Origin: Phenylobacterium sp. CCH9-H3
Lineage (GTDB): Bacteria > Pseudomonadota > Alphaproteobacteria > Caulobacterales > Caulobacteraceae
NCBI RefSeq assembly: GCF_001557235.1
Contig: NZ_LSJI01000123.1
Coordinates: 1 to 19,858 of the forward strand
Reading direction: 5' to 3'
DNA length: 19,858 nucleotides
Shown one piece after another: positions 14,197 through 19,858 of this stretch (position 1 is the first letter of the stretch; each line of letters opens with the position of its first letter). The position numbers and the translations under genes are program-made. The notes under the pieces are model-generated. The model searched no databases, had not been told where the DNA came from, and was given only the letters and a program-made list of their open reading frames with translations.

Positions 14197-14697
14197 TCAC
14201 GGCGTCACCCGCCGCCAGAGCTCGTTGAAGGCGATGGCGTCGTAGAAGGCCGTCGCCCGGACAATCCGGCCGTCCTTCAGGGTGAGGAACCAGGCGTAGG
14301 TGTTGCGATAGGGAAGGCCGTCCTTGGCCACGCCCTCGGCGTCGAAATGAGCGACCACCGTGTCGCCGTCGGCGTAGAGAGCCTTCACCGTGGGCGTGAG
14401 GCCCTTGGACATGCGCGCGCCGAAGGGGCGGATCACATTGTCGATGAAGTCAGCCTTGTTCGCGTAGACGCGCGAGGCGTCCGAACGGCCGGCAATGGTC
14501 CAGACGGCGTCATCCGCCAGCAGGTCGTACGGCCCGCCAGGCCGGCCCTCGCCCCAGGCTTTCAGCGCCTCCCGGACGATTTCGGTGTTGCGCGCCTCCA
14601 GATCCTGGGCAGAGGCCGATCGCCCCGAAATCAGGGCGAGGCCCGCGGCGACGGCGAGCGCCAGGACGGCGACGCGGTGAGAAGTCTTGCTGGCCAT
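14197..14697 (-). CDS. Exported SnoaL-like (NTF2-fold) protein
   Basis: A 166-residue protein with a clear signal peptide: a positive start, a hydrophobic stretch VAVLALAVAAGLALI and a probable cleavage after SASA near residue 30. The mature part is a single NTF2/SnoaL-type domain (NTEIVREALKAWGEGRPGGPYDLLADDAVWTIAG, later VVAHFDAEGVAKDG and NTYAWFLTLKDGRIVRATAFYD). These folds act as isomerases, dehydratases or simple binding cups. The ligand is unknown, and the export is notable because most SnoaL-like proteins are cytoplasmic. A GGAGG site precedes the start. It faces the four-TM protein gene tail to tail, with a gap of nine bases. Confidence 0.88.
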   Translation of the reverse strand: MASKTSHRVAVLALAVAAGLALISGRSASAQDLEARNTEIVREALKAWGEGRPGGPYDLLADDAVWTIAGRSDASRVYANKADFIDNVIRPFGARMSKGLTPTVKALYADGDTVVAHFDAEGVAKDGLPYRNTYAWFLTLKDGRIVRATAFYDAIAFNELWRRVTP

Positions 14698-14786
14698 GGC
14701 GGCCTCCTCCGTTGAACACGAAGGCAGGATGCGCCCGGCCAGGACGCCGTGCTGTCCGGCGGTTGCGGCGCCTGTCGCGATCTTGC

Positions 14787-14806
14787 GCGGATCGACCTAG
14801 ATCCGC
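14787..14806. repeat. Small hairpin at the end of the FAD oxidoreductase gene
   Basis: GCGGATC (14787-14793) and GATCCGC (14800-14806) pair perfectly around a six-base loop that contains the stop codon of the minus-strand oxidoreductase gene. No T-tract follows. It may slow transcription or protect the mRNA end, but a chance origin is possible. Confidence 0.35.
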
Positions 14807-16392
14807 CGCCGCCGCACGTCGCGAAGGATTTCCGCCGCGGCGTTGTGGCCGGGGGCCCCGGTGACCCCGCCGCCGGGGTGCGTGCCCGCGCCGCACTGAT
14901 AGAGCCCCTTCACGGGGGTGCGGTAGTCGCCGGCGCCCAGGACGGGGCGCGCGGAGAACAGCTGATCCAGGCTGAGGCGGCCGTGCATGATGTCGCCGTT
15001 CACCAGGCCGAGCGTGCGCTCCAGGTCCAGCGGCGACAGCACCTGGCGGCCCACCACCGAGGCGGCGAAGCCCGGCGCGTGCTTCTCGACCGTGGCGATC
15101 ATCAGGTCGGCCACCTCCTCGCGGCAGTCGTCCCACGACCGCCCCCCGGGAAGCTCCGGCGCCACATGCTGGCAGAACAGGCTGGCCACGTGGCGGCCCG
15201 CGGGCGCCAGGCTGTCGTCCAGGGTGGACGGGATCAGCATCTCGACGATCGGCGCCTTCGACCATCCGTAGGCCCGGGCGTCGTCGTAGGCGCGCTCCAT
15301 ATAGGCCATGGTCGGGGCGATGATGATGCCGCCGGTCATGTGGTCGCCCGGCTCCGGCGCCACGGTGAAGCGGGGCAGTTCGGACAGCGCCACGTTCATG
15401 CGGAAGGTGGCCGACCCCGAGCGGTAGCGGGCGATGCGCTCGACGAAGTCGGCCGGCTGGACGCCCGGATCCACCAGCTTCTGGAAGAGCAGCTGCGGAT
15501 GCAGGTTCGAGACCACCGCCCGCGCCTTCAACGTCTCGCCGGACGCGGTCACGACCCCGGTCGCCCGACCCTTCTCGGTCAGCACCTCGGCGACGGCGGT
15601 ATCCGTTCGGATCTCCACCCCGCGCTCGCGGCAGCAGGCGGCGATGGCGCCGCTGATCGCGCCCATGCCGCCGACGGCATGGCCCCAGGCGCCCTTCTTG
15701 CCGTTCACTTCCCCGAAGACGTGGTGCAGCAGCACATAGGCCGAGCCGGGCGTGTAGGGGCTTGCGTAGTTGCCGACCACGCCGTCGAAGCCATAGGCCG
15801 CCTTGATCGGATCGCTCTCGAACCAACCGTCCAGCCAGTCGCCGGCCGATTGCGAGAACAGGGCCAGGAGGTCGCGCTTGGCGGTCAGGTCGAGGCGCGA
15901 GAGCTTGCGGCCGATGGCGGCGCTCTTGATCAATTCGGGGATAGCGTCCTTCAGCCCGCCCTCGACCAGGTTGGGCGGCGTCTGGATGACCAGCTCGCGC
16001 AGGACGTCGGCGATGGCGTCCAGGCGATCCCAGTAGGCCGGCAGGCGCTCGGCGTCCTTCTGCGAGAACCGCGCCGTCTCAGCCTGGGTGCGGCCTTCGC
16101 CCACGAAGAAGTGGTCGCCGTCCAGCGGCAGGAAGTTGGCCATCTTCCGCTCGACGACCTTCAACCCGTGGCGGGGCAGCTCCAGGTCGCGGATCACCTT
16201 CGGGTTCAGCAGCGAGACCGTGTAGCTGGCCACCGAGTTGCGGAAGCCGGGATGGAATTCCTCGGTCACCGCCGCGCCGCCCACCACGCGGCGGCGTTCC
16301 AGCACCGTGACCTTCAGGCCGGCCGCCGCCAGATATGCCGCACAGGTGAGGCCGTTGTGCCCACCGCCGACCACGATCACGTCAGTTGTCAT
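14797..16392 (-). CDS. FAD-dependent oxidoreductase, PYROXD2/CrtI-like
   Basis: A 531-residue flavoprotein related to phytoene desaturases and to the mitochondrial protein PYROXD2. The N-terminal Rossmann site is VIVVGGGHNGLTCAAYL (residues 5-21), followed by LERRRVVGGAAVTEEFHPGF, the second FAD-contact region of this family. The C-terminus carries the closing FAD motif (GLYQCGAGTHPGGGVTGAPGHNAA). Length and motif order are normal for the family. The substrate is unknown: there are no carotenoid genes around it, which argues against a dedicated phytoene desaturase. Start ATG 16392 is the first residue of the conserved region. It is transcribed divergently from a transglutaminase-like gene across a short gap with a perfect dyad. 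Confidence 0.92.
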   Translation of the reverse strand: MTTDVIVVGGGHNGLTCAAYLAAAGLKVTVLERRRVVGGAAVTEEFHPGFRNSVASYTVSLLNPKVIRDLELPRHGLKVVERKMANFLPLDGDHFFVGEGRTQAETARFSQKDAERLPAYWDRLDAIADVLRELVIQTPPNLVEGGLKDAIPELIKSAAIGRKLSRLDLTAKRDLLALFSQSAGDWLDGWFESDPIKAAYGFDGVVGNYASPYTPGSAYVLLHHVFGEVNGKKGAWGHAVGGMGAISGAIAACCRERGVEIRTDTAVAEVLTEKGRATGVVTASGETLKARAVVSNLHPQLLFQKLVDPGVQPADFVERIARYRSGSATFRMNVALSELPRFTVAPEPGDHMTGGIIIAPTMAYMERAYDDARAYGWSKAPIVEMLIPSTLDDSLAPAGRHVASLFCQHVAPELPGGRSWDDCREEVADLMIATVEKHAPGFAASVVGRQVLSPLDLERTLGLVNGDIMHGRLSLDQLFSARPVLGAGDYRTPVKGLYQCGAGTHPGGGVTGAPGHNAAAEILRDVRRRRI

Positions 16393-16431
16393 GAGCCTGT
16401 GCTCGCATGGGCGCAGGCTTCGCCGCAAGCC

Positions 16432-16462
16432 GCGGAACCGTAACCCGCGCGAACGGTTCCGC
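16432..16462. promoter_or_regulatory. Perfect dyad in a divergent promoter gap
   Basis: GCGGAACCGT (16432-16441) and ACGGTTCCGC (16453-16462) are exact complements with an 11-base centre. They lie in the 75-base gap between the divergent FAD oxidoreductase and transglutaminase-like genes. The right arm ends five bases before ATG 16468, where a ribosome-binding site would sit. It could be an operator shared by both genes or an RNA hairpin that masks the translation start. Confidence 0.55.
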
Positions 16463-16467
16463 CCCGC

Positions 16468-17346
16468 ATGGCCCGCCTCCGCATCCGTCACGAGACAACC
16501 TACGCCTACGAGCGCCCAGTGGCCTTCGCCCAGCACCGCCTGCTGCTGCGCCCGCGCGACAGCCACGCCATCCGGGTGGTGGATGCAGTTCTGACCGTCT
16601 CTCCGCCGGGGGAAACCCGCTGGCTGTACGACGCCCTGGGCAACTCGGTCTGCTGCTTCACCCCGGGCGGCCAGTCGACGGCGCTGTCCATCACCAGCGA
16701 GCTGGTGATCGAGCGCTACCCGGCCCAGCTGACCGATCCGCGCATCGAGGATCCGCAGACGGCGACCCCCATCGTCTACGCGCCGCAGGATCGGACGGTG
16801 CTCGCGCCCTTCATCGACCCCGCCACCGAGGACGCGGACGGCGATCTGCTGAAGTGGCTGCGCGGCCAGGTCGGCAGCCCGCACGAGCCGGCGCTGGAGC
16901 TGATCCTGCGGCTGAACCAGACCATCCACGACACCTTCGAGTACCAGCCCCGCGACCTGGGCGCGGCCCAGGAACCGTCGCACACGGTGAGGCTGGGCGC
17001 GGGGACGTGCCGGGACTTCGCCTGGCTGATGGTCGAGGCGCTGCGGCGGCTGGGCTACGCGGCCCGCTTCGTGACCGGCTACCTCTACTCGCCGGCCCAT
17101 GGCGAGATCCGCGGCGCCGGCGCCACCCACGCGTGGTGTGAGGCCTTCCTGCCCGACCTGGGCTGGACCGAGTTCGACCCCACGAACGCCCTGGCCGAGA
17201 GCGGCGACCTGATCCCGGTGGCGGTGGCGCGCACGCCGCTGGAGGCCACGCCGATAAGCGGGGCGATCTTTGGCGATCCGGGCGCCACGAACATGACCGT
17301 TCACGTGGATGTGCGCCCGGCCGATTCGCTTCAGGCGGCCGCGTGA
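16468..17346 (+). CDS. Transglutaminase-like family protein
   Basis: A 292-residue protein of the bacterial transglutaminase-like superfamily. The N-terminal beta domain starts with ARLRIRHETTYAYERPVAFAQHRLLLRPR, the typical opening of this group. The catalytic triad is visible: C181 in GAGTCRDFAWL, H221 in THAWCEAFLPDLGW and D237 in FDPTNA. Most bacterial members are thought to act as peptidases or amidases rather than cross-linking enzymes, and the substrate is unknown. There is no signal peptide. The stretch ahead of the ATG has no clear ribosome-binding site and is partly covered by the dyad at 16432-16462. Confidence 0.93.
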   Translation: MARLRIRHETTYAYERPVAFAQHRLLLRPRDSHAIRVVDAVLTVSPPGETRWLYDALGNSVCCFTPGGQSTALSITSELVIERYPAQLTDPRIEDPQTATPIVYAPQDRTVLAPFIDPATEDADGDLLKWLRGQVGSPHEPALELILRLNQTIHDTFEYQPRDLGAAQEPSHTVRLGAGTCRDFAWLMVEALRRLGYAARFVTGYLYSPAHGEIRGAGATHAWCEAFLPDLGWTEFDPTNALAESGDLIPVAVARTPLEATPISGAIFGDPGATNMTVHVDVRPADSLQAAA

Positions 17347-17379
17347 GTCATGAATCGCCCGGCGAGAGGGAGACGAGCG

Positions 17380-17526
17380 ATGACCCACGGTCTTCAGCAG
17401 CAGAGCCCGGTGTTGGCCTATCCCTTCACCCGGTCGTGTGCGACGCCCCAGCATGGGCAGAAGCCGCCGGAGAAGCCCCTGCCGGTGCGCGAGCCCCGCA
17501 GCTATAAGCCGCGTCCAGGGCACTAG
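17380..17526 (+). CDS. Small hypothetical protein (48 residues)
   Basis: A short ORF of 48 residues in the gap after the transglutaminase-like gene, beginning MTHGLQQQSPVLAYPF and ending REPRSYKPRPGH. It is Pro- and Lys-rich with no hydrophobic segment, so a small disordered basic protein is expected. A purine-rich GAGAGGGAGACG lies just before ATG 17380, a better ribosome-binding site than most genes here have. ATG 17350 is in frame and would add 10 residues. It starts 33 bases after the preceding stop and could be cotranscribed. I do not recognise a family. Support is the ribosome-binding site, the position and the filling of an otherwise empty gap. Confidence 0.5.
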   Translation: MTHGLQQQSPVLAYPFTRSCATPQHGQKPPEKPLPVREPRSYKPRPGH

Positions 17527-17578
17527 ATCGACCGTATAGGCCGACTAGACTGGCGCGTGGGCGCTAGAGGAATTCGAC

Positions 17579-18178
17579 ATGAGCCTTCTCGGACGACGCG
17601 AACTGATCGCCGGCGGCGTGGGGCTGTTGCTGCCCGGCGCGGCGCTGGCCGCTCCGCGCCGCCTGGCCTTCCAGGTCTTCCGCAATGGCGCCCATGTCGG
17701 CGAGCATGAGATGACCTTCGCAGGCGACGAGGTCAGCCAGACTGTCTCGACCGAGGTGGACATGGTGGTGAAGATCGGCCCGGTCCCGGTCTACAAATAC
17801 AAGCACAACGCCGTGGAGCGCTGGGCGAACGGCAAGTTCGCCAGCATCGAGGCCACCACCAACGGCAACGGCAAGATCCAGAAGACCACCGCCCGCGCCA
17901 TGCCGGGCTATGTGCAGATCACCGGCTCCAAGGGCGCCGTCCGCGGTCCGGCCGACGCCGCGCCGCTCAGCCACTGGAACCAGGCCAGCTTCGGCAAGCC
18001 CCTGTTCAACCAGCAGGAGGCCAAGCTGCTCAAGGTCACCTGCACCAAGGTGAAGCCCGGCCATTGGCAGATCCGCGGCGAGGCCGAGATCGACGACTTC
18101 TACGACGCCTCCGGCGCCTGGCTGGCCCTCAAGGGCAAGCTGGAGGATGGTTCGAAGATCGAATACCGGCGGATCTGA
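17579..18178 (+). CDS. Exported DUF6134 family protein
   Basis: A 199-residue protein with a Tat-like signal: the twin arginine in LLGRRELIAGG, a hydrophobic stretch GGVGLLLPGAALA and a likely cleavage after AALAA near residue 25. The mature part is beta-rich (RLAFQVFRNGAHVGEHEMTFAG, DMVVKIGPVPVYKYKHNAVERW) and matches the DUF6134 group of periplasmic proteins, whose function is not known. The start has an AGAGGA site seven to eight bases upstream. A GC hairpin directly follows the stop. A Tat signal would mean that it folds, perhaps with a cofactor, before export. Confidence 0.85.
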   Translation: MSLLGRRELIAGGVGLLLPGAALAAPRRLAFQVFRNGAHVGEHEMTFAGDEVSQTVSTEVDMVVKIGPVPVYKYKHNAVERWANGKFASIEATTNGNGKIQKTTARAMPGYVQITGSKGAVRGPADAAPLSHWNQASFGKPLFNQQEAKLLKVTCTKVKPGHWQIRGEAEIDDFYDASGAWLALKGKLEDGSKIEYRRI

Positions 18179-18186
18179 CCGCCCGC

Positions 18187-18213
18187 TTGCGCACGCCCTG
18201 GCGGCGTGCGTAA
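18187..18213 (+). terminator. Candidate terminator hairpin after the DUF6134 gene
   Basis: TTGCGCACGCC (18187-18197) pairs with GGCGTGCGTAA (18203-18213) through 11 positions, one of them G-U, around a five-base loop. It starts nine bases after the DUF6134 stop. There is no real T-tract, so termination may be weak or factor-assisted, but position and stem strength fit. Confidence 0.55.
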
Positions 18214-18323
18214 CTTCGCCCATGTGCACAGAGCGCCTCCGCGACTGACGCAAGTCCGCCGAGCCCCGGGCTCCGCCGCCCTGCGGCCGTGAGCCTGCAC
18301 GCGTCTCTGTTCACAGGCCTTCC

Positions 18324-19484
18324 ATGAGCTTCTTCGGCAACGACGCGATCAACCGCGTCAATCTCCACTCCGGCGTCCAGGCGCTGGCCCAGGGCGCGGG
18401 CGGCGTCTTCGTGCTAGTGTTTCTGCTGCGGGCGGGCGTGCCGGCGCCCATGGTCCTCGTGGCCATGGCGGCGATGAACGCCGGCCGCTTCCTGTTGCGC
18501 CCGCTAGTGCTGCCGCTGGCCCGCCGCATCGGGCTGCGCGCCACCCTGATCCTGGGCACCGTGCTGGAGGCGGCGACGTTCCCGCTCCTGCCCCTGGTGC
18601 AGGGCATGGACCTGGCCTTCGCCGCGGTCGTGGCGGTGGGCCCGATCGGCAGCGTCCTCTACTGGACCTCCTACCACGCCTATTTCGCCAGCGTCGGCGA
18701 CGACGAGCACCGGGGCGGGCAGGTCGGCGCGCGCGAGGCCCTGACCGCGATCATCGGGATCGCAGCGCCGCTGCTGGGCGGCTGGGCGCTGGTGTTCGCA
18801 GGGCCTTGGCCGGCCTTCCTCGGCGTCGCGGCGATCCAAGCCGCGGCGGCGCTGCCGTTGTTGGGCGCGCCTCAGGTAGCCGTCGCCGCCGAAGCGCCGG
18901 GGAGCCTCAAGGCCGCCTGGGCGGGCATGGGGCTCATGGCCTGCGACGGCCTGTTCGCCGGTGGCTACTCCTATGTCTGGGAGCTGGCGCTGTTTGTCTC
19001 GCTGGGCGAGAGCTTCACGGCCTACGGCGGCGCCATGGCGCTGGCGGCGCTGGTCGGGGCGGTGTTCAGCCTCGTCATCGGCCGGCACATCGACGCTGGC
19101 CGCGGGCGATCGGCGGCGGTCGTGGCCTTCGTCGTGGCGGTGGCCGTCCTCGGCCTGCGCGCGGCCAGCGTGGGTTCGCCCTGGCTTGCGGTGACGGCCA
19201 ACGCCCTGGGCGCCCTCGTGACCGCACTCTGGGTTCCGGCGCTGATGACGCCGCTCTACAACCTCGCCAAGGCCTCGCCCTGTCCGCTTCGCTTCAGCGT
19301 GGCGACCGAGGCCGGGTGGGACCTGGGCTGCGCGGCGGCTTGCCTGGCGGGCGCGGCGATGGTCGCCGCCGGCCAGACGTTCGCCGCGCCGATCCTGGTC
19401 GGGCTGGCCGGGGCGGTGATGGGCTTCGTCCTGCTCTGGCGGCGCTACGCGGCAGGTTCCGGGCCCGCGGCCTTGCTCACATAG
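18324..19484 (+). CDS. MFS transporter
   Basis: A 386-residue inner-membrane protein with about 12 hydrophobic helices in two halves separated by a central loop near residue 195 (QVAVAAEAPGSLKAAW). The loop after TM2 (LARRIGLRATLI) and the later VIGRHIDAGRGRSA correspond to the motif A positions of the two MFS halves. The acidic stretch SVGDDEHRGGQVGAREAL between TM4 and TM5 is unusual but conserved in appearance. The substrate is unknown. It has no adjacent regulator. Its last 40 bases overlap, in antisense, the end of the gene coming from the right edge. Confidence 0.87.
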   Translation: MSFFGNDAINRVNLHSGVQALAQGAGGVFVLVFLLRAGVPAPMVLVAMAAMNAGRFLLRPLVLPLARRIGLRATLILGTVLEAATFPLLPLVQGMDLAFAAVVAVGPIGSVLYWTSYHAYFASVGDDEHRGGQVGAREALTAIIGIAAPLLGGWALVFAGPWPAFLGVAAIQAAAALPLLGAPQVAVAAEAPGSLKAAWAGMGLMACDGLFAGGYSYVWELALFVSLGESFTAYGGAMALAALVGAVFSLVIGRHIDAGRGRSAAVVAFVVAVAVLGLRAASVGSPWLAVTANALGALVTALWVPALMTPLYNLAKASPCPLRFSVATEAGWDLGCAAACLAGAAMVAAGQTFAAPILVGLAGAVMGFVLLWRRYAAGSGPAALLT

Positions 19485-19858
19485 GCCTCGAAGGCCTCGC
19501 GGGCGCGGGTGAGGCAGCCGTCCACCGGAGCCACCGTCAGGATTCCATCGAAGGTGGTGAGGTCGGCGGCGGGGCAGGTCGGGTTCAGCGTCGGCATCGC
19601 CCGGCGCATGCGCGGCGGCGCCACCAGCAGCTTCACCACCGCCAGGCGCTCGGCGTCGACGCTGGCCAGGTGGCGGCGCGGCAGGGTCACGGGCGCCGCC
19701 GTTCCGGTGAGGCGCTTTACGGTTCCGACCGGGTCGATCAGCACGACGGATTTGCCGGGCGCGATCTGCAGCGCCTGGCCGCTGGCGTATTCCGTTCCCC
19801 GCGCGATGGCCGGGTCGGTCGACGAGACCACCACGAAGTCGGCGGCCTGCGCCGCCCC
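19445..19858 (-). CDS. Exported protein of unknown function (partial, truncated by window edge)
   Basis: The minus-strand frame is open from the window edge to TAG at 19447-19445. The visible N-terminal residues read GAAQAADFVVVSSTDPAIARG, which looks like the end of a signal peptide (AQA-ADF) followed by a mature exported protein. The true start therefore lies beyond the window, not at the internal GTG codons. Later sequence (QIAPGKSVVLIDPVGTVKRLTG) suggests a small beta-rich periplasmic domain, and two cysteines (in NPTCPAADL and DGCLTRA) could form a disulfide. I do not recognise a family. Its 3' end overlaps the MFS gene by 40 bases tail to tail. Confidence 0.75.
   Translation of the reverse strand, partial: GAAQAADFVVVSSTDPAIARGTEYASGQALQIAPGKSVVLIDPVGTVKRLTGTAAPVTLPRRHLASVDAERLAVVKLLVAPPRMRRAMPTLNPTCPAADLTTFDGILTVAPVDGCLTRAREAFEAYVSKAAGPEPAA

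Noticed and set aside
14797..16392. Carotenoid biosynthesis phytoene desaturase
   Set aside because: The protein matches the PYROXD2-like branch and no carotenoid genes are nearby, so a crt gene name is not justified.
1..19858. CRISPR array, insertion sequence, prophage or tRNA-linked island
   Set aside because: I found no regularly spaced repeats, transposase or integrase motifs, or tRNA genes, and composition is even across the window.

Overview
The window is very GC-rich, densely packed DNA with alphaproteobacterial traits. These are a GTTC-N7-GTTC SOS box (the alphaproteobacterial LexA motif), frequent 1-4 base start/stop overlaps, few Shine-Dalgarno-like sites, and families common in Caulobacterales (Caulobacter/Phenylobacterium-like). 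The taxonomic guess rests on general knowledge, not on a marker gene. I see no rRNA, tRNA, insertion sequence, phage gene or CRISPR array. I recognise 19 complete protein genes, one small-ORF candidate and a partial gene at each edge.

Left part (1-3612, + strand): a proline-rich gene tail, a CoxE-type VWA protein, a TetR regulator with an MFS transporter that appears to start at a CTG overlapping the TetR stop, and a small cupin. The cupin ends on a CTAG palindrome that also ends the next, oppositely oriented gene.

DNA-repair cassette (3609-6303, - strand): a radical SAM protein (TIGR03916-type) followed by a DUF4130-UdgX uracil-DNA-binding fusion. They are joined by TGATG. A perfect SOS box lies inside the 17-base spacer of a promoter whose start point would fall on the GTG start codon, so I read the cassette as an SOS-inducible, possibly leaderless operon.

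Structured gap (6304-6921): no convincing gene, but at least five inverted repeats in under 300 bases, then a perfect 9+9 dyad that is the probable operator of the next operon.

YtrA-type operon (6922-10613, + strand): a small GntR regulator, an ABC ATPase, an ABC permease and two multi-pass DUF2306-type membrane proteins. A strong hairpin follows, between convergent genes.

Middle (10678-14697): a GlcG/HbpS-like protein and an SDR oxidoreductase, divergent from an AraC regulator; then a four-TM protein whose two halves look like SLATT/DUF4231 modules, and a secreted SnoaL-like protein.

Right part (14797-19858): a PYROXD2/CrtI-like FAD oxidoreductase divergent from a bacterial transglutaminase-like protein, with a perfect dyad in the 75-base gap; a small ORF; a Tat-type exported DUF6134 protein; a second MFS transporter; and, overlapping its end in antisense, a truncated exported protein.
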